Positions 1-5,503 of a stretch of 8,438 nt of DNA are shown here, piece after piece. This stretch comes from an uncultured Synechococcus sp. (lineage in GTDB: Bacteria; Cyanobacteriota; Cyanobacteriia; PCC-6307; Cyanobiaceae), in assembly GCA_913050105.1 (NCBI GenBank), contig CAJWZN010000055.1, positions 1 through 8,438 of the forward strand. The letters run 5' to 3'. Under the pieces are notes generated by a model that did no database searches, was not told the origin of the DNA, and was given only the letters and a program-made list of their open reading frames with translations. A program made the translations under genes and the position numbers. Numbering within the stretch: the stretch's first letter is position 1; every line of letters starts with the position of its first letter.

Positions 1-191
1 CCATGCGACAACTGGCCAGCGCCGGCATGACCATGGTGGTGGTGACCCATGAGCTTGGATTTGCCCGGGAGGTGGCTGACCGCGTGATGTTCATGGATCA
101 GGGGCAGGTCGTGGAGACCTCAGATCCCGCCAGTTTCTTCACCAACGCCCGTGAAGAACGCAGCCGTCGTTTTCTCAGCCAGATGGTCTGA
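1..191 (+). CDS. Polar amino acid ABC transporter ATP-binding protein, C-terminal end (partial)
   Basis: Only the last 62 or so residues are present; the gene begins left of the window, so the ATG at base 3 is internal. The visible part has the switch-histidine segment VVVTHELGFAREVADRV, followed by a strand and turn reading FMDQGQVVE, then a short tail with a phenylalanine and arginine near the end (SRRFLSQM). This pattern, with E-x-G-F-A after the histidine, is typical of ATPases that energise uptake of polar amino acids such as glutamine (GlnQ/HisP type). It would act on the cytoplasmic face of the inner membrane with a permease and a binding protein. The Walker A, signature and Walker B motifs lie outside the window, so the substrate cannot be stated. 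The TGA stop overlaps a following ATG (TGATG at 189-193). Confidence 0.88.
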   Translation, partial: MRQLASAGMTMVVVTHELGFAREVADRVMFMDQGQVVETSDPASFFTNAREERSRRFLSQMV

Positions 192-373
192 TGCCCGAGC
201 TGGCTGTCTCCCTGGTTCCGGCCCTTCCTCGGGTCTCACTGGAGGATCTGCAGCTGGTGCTTGGTTTGATCACTGCACCTTTTGTGGTTACCCAATCGAT
301 GGCGCAGCAGCAGGGTGCGTCATTTCATGGCTCAGGTCCAGCAGCGGGATCAGGACAAGCCTTGATCGTGTAG
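191..373 (+). CDS. Possible small ORF, 60 aa, start overlapping the ABC ATPase stop
   Basis: An ATG at 191 shares its A with the TGA of the ABC ATPase, an arrangement common for translationally coupled genes. The predicted 60-residue product begins MPELAVSLVPALPRVSLED and has a moderately hydrophobic stretch, VLGLITAPFVV, around residues 23-33, followed by a Gln/Gly/Ser/Ala-rich tail. Codon choice in the first half (CTG, GTT, GCC) looks like that of neighbouring genes. Against it: I recognise no family, and its last 49 bases overlap the 3' end of the better-supported minus-strand gene at 325-531. It may be a real small protein or chance readthrough in the intergenic space. If it is not real, 192-324 is simply an untranslated convergent gap; I see no terminator with a T-run there. 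Confidence 0.3.
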   Translation: MPELAVSLVPALPRVSLEDLQLVLGLITAPFVVTQSMAQQQGASFHGSGPAAGSGQALIV

Positions 374-531
374 TCGATCCGGTCGTCGTCGGAGCAGCAG
401 AAATCGCCGTAGTAGTTCTCCAGCGCGTCATAGGCAGCGTCGTAGCTGGGGAACTCCTGTCTGGTGAGTTGGTCGCTGCCGCCATCGCTTCGGACAATTC
501 GATGAGGTCTGGCCTGGGGCGATGCACGCAT
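325..531 (-). CDS. Small conserved-looking protein of unknown function, 68 aa
   Basis: The product starts MRASPQARPHRIVRSDGGSD and contains a compact core: an R-x-V-R-S-D-G-G-S-D-Q-L stretch at residues 11-22, an EFPSYDAAYDALENYYGD stretch at 26-43, then paired cysteines and an acidic cluster (CCSDDD, 45-50). I recall small marine cyanobacterial proteins with the same SDGGSDQL and YGD-x-CCSDDD signatures, but cannot confirm this here. The fold would be a short beta strand, a helix and another strand; there is no signal peptide or membrane segment. The ATG at 529-531 was chosen because an AGGAG lies about 10 bases upstream on the minus strand; a longer frame to 651 would run into the permease gene. 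The last dozen residues are Pro/Ala/Gly-rich and probably less conserved. It is divergent from the permease gene, with 54 bases between starts. Function is unknown. Confidence 0.68.
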   Translation of the reverse strand: MRASPQARPHRIVRSDGGSDQLTRQEFPSYDAAYDALENYYGDFCCSDDDRIDYTIKACPDPAAGPEP

Positions 532-585
532 TGTCTGGCATCTCCTGAGGGTGATTAGCGTTGAGTCTGCAATGGGAGTTTGGCC

Positions 586-1494
586 ATGCTGAGCTTCCTG
601 CTGGAGCTGGTCCCCTGCCTGCTGTTCGGTTTCTGGCTTGGGGGGCATCAACCCGATTTGTCAACGCGTCTGGCCCGGCCGTTGGTTCGTTTCGGCGTGC
701 CTTTGAGCGTGATGGGATTGCTGCTTCGTGGTGGCCTGACGGGTGCCGTGCTGAAGGCGGCCGTTGTGGCGCCGGTGGTGGTGAGCCTCTGGTTGGTGGC
801 GGTCTCAATCCAATCCGCAGGGAAGCCTCACCGCTCTGCGGCATTGAGGTTGGGCAGCTGTGTTGGCAACACGGCCTATGTGGGCGTTCCCCTGGCGCTT
901 GCGTTCCTTCCGGAGACAGCGCTGCCGATCACCATCGGTTACGACATCGGGGCCACGCTGTTCACCTGGAGCGTGGGTGCGGTGGTTCTGGCCGGCGGTT
1001 CGGTGCAGTCCAGTTCTCTGCTTCAGGGGGCCGCGCAGGGTCTGTTGCTCAGTCCTGCCAGTCGTGGCCTGTTCGGAGCTTTGCTGGTGCAGTGGACGCC
1101 ATGGAGCAACAGCTTCGCTGAGGCGCTGTGGTGGCCCTCAAGGCTGGTGTTGATCCTGGCTTTGTTCGTGGTGGGGTTGCGGCTTGGTGCATTGTTCCGG
1201 GATCGACGTATCCCTGGCCTTCTGACCCCAGGCCTGAGGGCGGCTCTGGTGGGAAAACTTCTGCTCTTCCCCCTTCTGCTGATGGTTCTCGGTTTGCTGT
1301 TGCGCTGGGACCCTTTGATGATTCAGGCCATGGCTTTGCAGGGAGCCACCCCAACCGCCATCTCAGTGCTTCTGATTTCGGAGACGGCGGACCGCGATCA
1401 GGGAGATGCAGCGAGTTTGGTCTTCTGGAGCACCGTGCTGGCTCTGTTCACTGCTCCGTTGTGGGGACAGGTGTTGCCGTTGCTGGTGCACTGA
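586..1494 (+). CDS. AEC (auxin efflux carrier) family permease, 302 aa
   Basis: A very hydrophobic protein with about ten predicted membrane segments in two halves, the layout of the AEC/bile-acid-arsenite-like transporter group. Conserved family stretches are visible: GNTAYVGVPLAL at residues 94-105 ending the first half, and GATPTAISVLLISE at 253-266 in the second half, each with the helix-breaking proline expected at the crossed transport helices. A short polar loop near 204-212 (FRDRRIPGL) separates the halves. Length matches the usual 300 to 320 residues. The ATG at 586 is preceded by GGGAG with a 7-base gap; an upstream in-frame TTG at 580 sits too close to that site. Bacterial AEC members export or exchange small organic anions or amino acids, but the substrate cannot be read from sequence and neighbours give no clue. 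It converges on the AlkB-like gene with 28 bases between stops. Confidence 0.88.
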   Translation: MLSFLLELVPCLLFGFWLGGHQPDLSTRLARPLVRFGVPLSVMGLLLRGGLTGAVLKAAVVAPVVVSLWLVAVSIQSAGKPHRSAALRLGSCVGNTAYVGVPLALAFLPETALPITIGYDIGATLFTWSVGAVVLAGGSVQSSSLLQGAAQGLLLSPASRGLFGALLVQWTPWSNSFAEALWWPSRLVLILALFVVGLRLGALFRDRRIPGLLTPGLRAALVGKLLLFPLLLMVLGLLLRWDPLMIQAMALQGATPTAISVLLISETADRDQGDAASLVFWSTVLALFTAPLWGQVLPLLVH

Positions 1495-1522
1495 TGGCTG
1501 AGGGGGGTGTCGATGAAACCAA

Positions 1523-2134
1523 TCAGAAATGGACAGGCATTTCGAACCGCCGAAACGTGAGGTTGACCCGCATTGTGCGGATCTTTTTGCGCTGCGGAAT
1601 GCAGTGCTGCCAGCTCTGCTGACAGCCCGACTGCATGATCAGCAGATCACCATCAGCAAGGCTCAAGGATGTTTTGTTGCCCGTCTCGCGGCGATGGCGC
1701 AGCTGAAAATCGCGACTGGCCCCAAACGAGAGAGATGCGATGGGAGCGCTTTGATCGATTTCCGGTTCATCGTCGGCGTGCCATCCCATCCGATCGTCGC
1801 CATGGCGATACAGATTCAGCAAACAACCGTTGAAGTTGCAGGAGCAGGTTTGTTGCACCTCTTCCAACAAGGGGACGAACCATTCCGGCCAGCCTGAGCC
1901 GGTGTGTTGTGTTCCGCTGTAGCGGTAGCGCACGCCTGTTTCGGCCAGAAAGGCTGTGAGGCGCGGAACCGGGTGCTGCCGTCCGTAGACCTTCACGATC
2001 GGTTGCTGCCAGCCAACAGACTCCTCCAGCTGGTTGCGCCAGAAGGCGGCGGCATCCGGTTTGACCCAGCCCTGGATCAGTGTCCACGGCTGAACAGGTG
2101 CCTCGCAGTGCGTTTGTTCGCTGCTCAGCGCCAT
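1523..2134 (-). CDS. alkB: AlkB-like 2-oxoglutarate/Fe(II)-dependent oxygenase, 203 aa
   Basis: Members of this family oxidise N-alkyl groups on damaged DNA or RNA bases, releasing the alkyl group as an aldehyde. The iron and cosubstrate sites are all visible. Counting from the start used here, NLYRHGDDRMGWHADDE (107-123) holds the first two iron ligands, His119 and Asp121; His177 in SWQHCIPQ is the third; Arg189 and Arg195 in RVNLTFR bind 2-oxoglutarate. PVPRLTAFLAE (55-65) followed by YRYSGT resembles the nucleotide-recognition lid of ALKBH2/3-type enzymes, so this is closer to that branch than to E. coli AlkB. No signal peptide. The frame stays open upstream, with possible starts at 2212 (AAGGG nearby) and 2245, but the extra 37 residues are Arg/Thr/Ser-rich and unlike the family. 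The chosen ATG has GGGAGG only 2 to 3 bases away, so the start is uncertain. The gene symbol reflects family, not proven orthology. Confidence 0.88.
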   Translation of the reverse strand: MALSSEQTHCEAPVQPWTLIQGWVKPDAAAFWRNQLEESVGWQQPIVKVYGRQHPVPRLTAFLAETGVRYRYSGTQHTGSGWPEWFVPLLEEVQQTCSCNFNGCLLNLYRHGDDRMGWHADDEPEIDQSAPIASLSFGASRDFQLRHRRETGNKTSLSLADGDLLIMQSGCQQSWQHCIPQRKKIRTMRVNLTFRRFEMPVHF

Positions 2135-2219
2135 GGCCTCCCAGCCGCAGATCGATGGAACCAGCCTGATGGTTGATCGAGCCGTTCGCGTGGTCCGCTG
2201 GTGACGACCCATGAAGCCC

Positions 2220-2256
2220 TTGTTCGAGCTGTCGCGTTCTCCCATACATTCGCTGC
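2220..2256 (+). promoter_or_regulatory. Candidate promoter for the DUF723-like gene, possibly giving a leaderless mRNA
   Basis: TTGTTC at 2220-2225 and TACATT at 2245-2250 resemble -35 and -10 boxes, with a 19-base spacer that is longer than ideal. Transcription would then begin at or within a few bases of the ATG at 2257, which fits the lack of a ribosome binding site. It depends on weak matches and the -35 match is common by chance. Confidence 0.2.
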
Positions 2257-2547
2257 ATGGGAGCTCGAATCACCAAAAACGAATTCCTCAAGCGCGCACA
2301 GCAGCGCTTTGGTGATCAATACGACTACAGCGAGATCGTGTGGCGCAGCTACAAAAGCCCGGTGAGGATCCGCTGCAGCCAACATCCAGTTCAGGTGATC
2401 ACCATCACCCCCGAGAAGCATCTCCAAACCCTCGGAGGCTGCCGTCATTGTTTGCGGGAACGCCGCATCGTTGCCCTGGAGCGGGAGCTCAATCGCAAAT
2501 CAGCACCCAATCGGTTGCAGGATCAGCCCGCCAAGCTCACGCGCTGA
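2257..2547 (+). CDS. DUF723-like zinc-ribbon protein, 96 aa
   Basis: The product begins MGARITKNEFLKRAQQRFGD and continues with YDYS, a S-Y-K-S-P-V-R-I-R-C strand, and a closing GGCRHC. The order (aromatic-rich helix, YDYS, strand ending in Cys, then G-C-x-x-C) matches the short DUF723-type domains found alone or beside nuclease domains. Cys40 and His43 (C-S-Q-H) plus Cys62 and Cys65 (C-R-H-C) would form one zinc site. The C-terminal 27 residues are charged and poorly structured, with no attached nuclease domain. I see no clear ribosome binding site before the ATG. The gene is divergent from the AlkB-like gene and its last 25 bases overlap the 3' end of metA on the other strand. A nucleic-acid-binding role is plausible for such ribbons but is inference. 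Confidence 0.72.
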   Translation: MGARITKNEFLKRAQQRFGDQYDYSEIVWRSYKSPVRIRCSQHPVQVITITPEKHLQTLGGCRHCLRERRIVALERELNRKSAPNRLQDQPAKLTR

Positions 2548-3416
2548 TAACAGAACCACAACCACTGCTGGAACAGCAGGTTGCGATGTGACCGCCAGCT
2601 TGTCTTGGGGTTGCCTGCATTGAAATTCTCCGGTGGTGGAACATCACCACGGGCCTTGTCACGTTCCATCTCACCGACGATGCGGCCCACGTTGTATTCC
2701 GGATGGCCCAGATGCATCAACTGCCGCTGGTCGGGGGTTTCGAAGATGCTGTAGCCCACCTGTTCGCCATGGGCGAGCAAGCGGAGTCGTCCCTGGCGCT
2801 GGGCTGACTCCATCGCGGTATCCAGGAGTCCTGCATGACGGCTCTGCGGGCAATGAAAGCGGTCATCCTGGGTGCCCATCAGCGGGTGGCCCGGTACCAG
2901 GCTGCGCATGGGGTAGACCCCAAACAGCTTGCGTTCGAACGGATGTTTATCGACGCCGGCGAGATAGGCCAGGGCGAAGCCCGCCCAGCACAGACCGAGG
3001 GTGCTGGCACAGATCGTCCTGGCCTCTTCGACCACCCGCACCAGTTCTTTCCAGTACTTCACCTGCTCATAGGGCAGATGTTCCACCGGAGCCCCGGTGA
3101 TGATCAGTCCATCAATAGGGCCCTGAGCCAGTGCCTCCTCCCAGCTGACGTAGAGATTGTTCAGGTGCTCCTGATCCCAGCTTTTGTAGGCGTGGGTGTT
3201 GAGACGGATCCAGACCGGTTCGATCTGAAGCACGGAAAGACCCAGGGGATGCAGCAGGTTGAATTCGTATTGCTTGCCCAACGGCATGATGTTGAGAATG
3301 CCGATGCGCAATGGCCGGATGTCCTGGCGTTCGGCCTGTTTCGGCTCGATCCAGGAGATCCGGTTGCGTTCGACGGCACCGATCTTGTGGTAGTTGCGGG
3401 GGAGGATCAGCGCCAT
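2523..3416 (-). CDS. metA: Homoserine O-acyltransferase MetA, probably acetyl-CoA specific, 297 aa
   Basis: MetA transfers an acyl group to the hydroxyl of L-homoserine, the committed step of methionine synthesis, in the cytoplasm. It belongs to the glutamine-amidotransferase-like fold. Cys143 in STLGLCWAG is the nucleophile, and His238 and Glu240 in GHPEYN complete the catalytic set, matching E. coli Cys142, His235 and Glu237. Also present are the N-terminal INIMPLGK-like stretch (here LNIMPLGKQYEFNLL, 41-55) and WxR/HxRN near the end (274-279). At TGAPVEHLPY (107-116) the residue equivalent to position 111 of characterised enzymes is Glu112, reported for acetyl-CoA users; E. coli has Gly and uses succinyl-CoA. 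The product is therefore probably O-acetylhomoserine, although automated annotation would say succinyltransferase. The ATG at 3414-3416 follows an AGGAG by about 5 bases; upstream residues in the open frame overlap metY and are not family-like. Sixteen bases separate it from the metY stop, so the two are cotranscribed. Confidence 0.95.
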   Translation of the reverse strand: MALILPRNYHKIGAVERNRISWIEPKQAERQDIRPLRIGILNIMPLGKQYEFNLLHPLGLSVLQIEPVWIRLNTHAYKSWDQEHLNNLYVSWEEALAQGPIDGLIITGAPVEHLPYEQVKYWKELVRVVEEARTICASTLGLCWAGFALAYLAGVDKHPFERKLFGVYPMRSLVPGHPLMGTQDDRFHCPQSRHAGLLDTAMESAQRQGRLRLLAHGEQVGYSIFETPDQRQLMHLGHPEYNVGRIVGEMERDKARGDVPPPENFNAGNPKTSWRSHRNLLFQQWLWFCYQRVSLAG

Positions 3417-3432
3417 CGCTCTCCTGGGGTGA

Positions 3433-4749
3433 TCAGGCGAGGGCCTGCTCGAAGTCGGCCTTGATGTCGTCGATGTGTTCGAGACCCACCGACACCCGAA
3501 CCATCGTCGGGGTGACACCTGCCGAGGCCTGTTCGTCCTCACTCAGTTGCTGGTGGGTTGTTGATGCCGGATGGATCACCAGGGTCTTGGCATCACCCAC
3601 GTTGGCCAGATGGCTGGCGAGTTTGAGGCTGTCGATGAAGCGCACGGCATCGTCGTAACCACCCTTGAGAGAGAACATCAGCATGCAGCCCATGCCTCGG
3701 CCTGTGAGGTATTTCTTCGCTGCAGCGTTGTAAGGGTCACCCGCCAATCCCGGGTAGCTCACACCGGCCACCTTGGGATGCTCATCCAGCCAGGTGGCCA
3801 ACGCCATTGCGTTCTCGGTGTGACGCTCCACCCGCAGGCTCAGGGTCTCCAGCCCCTGAAGCAGCAGAAAACTGTTGAACGGGCTCACCGCCGGTCCCCA
3901 GTCCCGCAGGCCTTCGACCCTTGCTCGCAGCGCAAAGGCGATGTTGCGGTCGTCCGGAAGCCCGAGCATCTTGCAGATATCGCTTCCGAAGCCGAAAGCA
4001 TCCCAGTGGACAAGCCCGTGATATGCGGCGCTGGGCTGGCTCATCAAGGGAAACTTGCCATTTCCCCAGTTGAATGTGCCGGCGTCAACAATCACTCCGC
4101 CGAGGCTCGTGCCGTGGCCTCCAATCCACTTGGTGGCGCTTTCCACGATCACATCGGCACCATGTTCGATCGGCCGCATCAGGGCACCGCAGGCGCCGAG
4201 AGTGTTGTCAACAATCAGTGGAATTCCTTTCTGCTTTGCCAGAGCTGAGAGCTTTTCGAAATCGGGAATATTGAAGCGGGGGTTACCCATCGCCTCCACG
4301 TAAATGCCCTTCGTTTTGTCGTCGATCTGGGCGGCAAAGCTGTCGACGTCATCGCCGTCGGCGAAACGAACGTCGATACCGAGGCGCGGAAACTGAACCT
4401 TGAACTGGTTGTAGGTGCCGCCGTACAGGTACGACGTCGAAACGAAGTTGTCGCCGGCCTGCATGCAGTTCGTGATCGCCAGGAACTGAGCCGACTGACC
4501 GGACGCCGTGGCCAGGGCCGCGACGCCGCCTTCCAGTGCCGCCACGCGCTTCTCGAACACATCCGTCGTCGGATTCATCAGACGGGTGTAGATGTTCCCG
4601 AACTCCTTCAGGCCAAACAGGTTGGCGCCGTGTTCAGCGTCGTTGAACACGTACGAGCTGGTCTGATAAATCGGAACCGCCCGTGCGTTGGTCGCCGGAT
4701 CAGGGGACTGACCGGCGTGCAGTTGAAGGGTCTCGAAATGATGGGCCAT
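3433..4749 (-). CDS. metY: O-acetylhomoserine sulfhydrylase (O-acetylhomoserine aminocarboxypropyltransferase), 438 aa
   Basis: A cytoplasmic pyridoxal-phosphate enzyme of the Cys/Met metabolism family, converting O-acetylhomoserine and sulfide to homocysteine and acetate. Lys207 in ESATKWIGGHGTS is the cofactor Schiff-base lysine; Asp181 in IVDNTLG pairs with the pyridine nitrogen; IYTRLMNPTTDVFE (53-66) supplies the Tyr and Arg that bind phosphate from the neighbouring subunit; SGQSA (83-87) lies in the phosphate-binding region. The C-terminal domain has VGDAKTLVIHPASTTHQQL (384-402) and VRVSVGLEHIDDI, both typical of the family. The length of about 430-440 residues, and the insertion around 225-265 (NWGNGKF through SDICKMLG), favour sulfhydrylase over cystathionine gamma-synthase, which is about 390. 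The ATG lacks a clear ribosome binding site. It is 31 bases downstream of the unknown 226-residue gene and 16 bases upstream of metA. No riboswitch fits in either gap. Confidence 0.95.
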   Translation of the reverse strand: MAHHFETLQLHAGQSPDPATNARAVPIYQTSSYVFNDAEHGANLFGLKEFGNIYTRLMNPTTDVFEKRVAALEGGVAALATASGQSAQFLAITNCMQAGDNFVSTSYLYGGTYNQFKVQFPRLGIDVRFADGDDVDSFAAQIDDKTKGIYVEAMGNPRFNIPDFEKLSALAKQKGIPLIVDNTLGACGALMRPIEHGADVIVESATKWIGGHGTSLGGVIVDAGTFNWGNGKFPLMSQPSAAYHGLVHWDAFGFGSDICKMLGLPDDRNIAFALRARVEGLRDWGPAVSPFNSFLLLQGLETLSLRVERHTENAMALATWLDEHPKVAGVSYPGLAGDPYNAAAKKYLTGRGMGCMLMFSLKGGYDDAVRFIDSLKLASHLANVGDAKTLVIHPASTTHQQLSEDEQASAGVTPTMVRVSVGLEHIDDIKADFEQALA

Positions 4750-4780
4750 CGGGCGGAAAAGGAACGCCTGTGTTCCTGTT

Positions 4781-5461
4781 CTAGTCGTGGGAGAGCTCTG
4801 GTTTGTCGGTGTCGCTCAGGGAAGGGAAGTTGCTGCGAATCAGGTCATGGATCGCCGTATGGGCTTCGTGGCGAAAACCGTCCACCGCTTCGGCGTTGAG
4901 CAGTGGGTAGGTGCGGTCGCTGGCATCAACGTCTCGGAGGTGCTTCCAGCGGTTGCTCGGCTCCTGTTCCTTGAGGCTGATCAAGGGGGCCTGGAAGTCG
5001 TAAGCCTTGGTCGTCCCCAGGGCAGCAACCTGTGAGGCCAGGGTTTCTCGAACTGGCGCCAGTGCCTTTGCTTTGAGGGTGTCAGGCAGCCCCAGCACCG
5101 GCTCGTAATGAACCAGGATCCGCAGTTCGGTTTCCAGCATCACCGGCCAGGCGCCGCGCGTGCCTTCTGCAAGACCCATTTCGGACTCAGCGCTGAGCAT
5201 GGCGTCGCAATGGAAGCGCAGCCAGCGGTAGTAGGTCTTGTCCTGAATTGATTTCTTGGCTGATGCCCGGCCGCTGAGGATGGCTGGGAGGGCTTTCTCA
5301 GCTTTGCGCAGGAACAGGCGATCCTCCCGTTCCAGATTCATCGCACCCCAGCGCTGTCGGTACTCCCACAGTTCGATGTAGCGGGCCACATCGGGGGCGG
5401 ACCAGCCCAGGTCCTTGAGTTCTTCGCCGCGATGGGAGGTTTCCTTGGACACCCGCTGCAC
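4781..5461 (-). CDS. Uncharacterised protein, 226 aa, first in line before metY-metA
   Basis: I do not recognise a named family, though the N-terminal stretch resembles conserved proteins I recall from marine Synechococcus and Prochlorococcus. The protein is soluble, with no signal peptide or membrane segment, and appears largely helical. Near the N-terminus are GWSAPDVARYIELWEYRQRW (19-38) and then GAMNLEREDRLFLRKAEKAL (39-58), very rich in charged and aromatic residues. A second basic and aromatic patch, SIQDKTYYRWLRFHCDAML (71-89), follows, then a middle helical part and an acidic C-terminus ending SLSDTDKPELSHD. Cysteine occurs only once (Cys85), which argues against a metal cluster. The start is GTG at 5459-5461 without a clear ribosome binding site; a second GTG three codons in is an alternative. 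It is 42 bases downstream of the lytic transglycosylase stop and 31 bases upstream of metY. A role linked to methionine synthesis is suggested only by position. Confidence 0.8.
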   Translation of the reverse strand: MQRVSKETSHRGEELKDLGWSAPDVARYIELWEYRQRWGAMNLEREDRLFLRKAEKALPAILSGRASAKKSIQDKTYYRWLRFHCDAMLSAESEMGLAEGTRGAWPVMLETELRILVHYEPVLGLPDTLKAKALAPVRETLASQVAALGTTKAYDFQAPLISLKEQEPSNRWKHLRDVDASDRTYPLLNAEAVDGFRHEAHTAIHDLIRSNFPSLSDTDKPELSHD

Positions 5462-5488
5462 AATTCACGCGTCAAAACAGCGTAAGGG

Positions 5489-5503
5489 TCCGCCCTCTGC
5501 GGA
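5489..5503 (-). repeat. Short perfect inverted repeat just after the lytic transglycosylase stop
   Basis: TCCGC and GCGGA flank a 5-base loop, starting directly after the TGA on the minus strand. A TTTT run follows, but only about 11 bases past the stem, so this is a poor intrinsic terminator; it could weakly attenuate transcription into the downstream gene or stabilise the upstream mRNA end. Five pairs are too few to exclude chance. Confidence 0.22.

Noticed and set aside
194..233. CCCGAG/CTCGGG inverted repeat after the ABC ATPase, considered as a terminator
   Set aside because: Six pairs around a 28-base loop with no T-run on either side; likely chance.
1494..1622. Short plus-strand frame starting at the ATG that overlaps the permease stop
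   Set aside because: It runs antisense through the conserved C-terminus of the AlkB-like gene and has no ribosome binding site or recognisable content.
2222..2239. GTTC direct repeat upstream of the AlkB-like gene, considered as a LexA/SOS box
   Set aside because: The spacer is 10 bases, not the 7 of the GTTC-N7-GTTC type, and no palindromic cyanobacterial LexA-like site is visible.
2835..3464. 209-codon plus-strand frame opposite metA
   Set aside because: The opposite strand encodes MetA with all catalytic residues; the plus frame is a shadow.
3571..4248. 225-codon plus-strand frame opposite metY
   Set aside because: Shadow of the metY reading frame; no family-like content.
4750..4780. 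Gap before metY, considered as a site for a SAM or SAH riboswitch
   Set aside because: Only 31 bases lie between the upstream stop and the metY start, too short for a known class.
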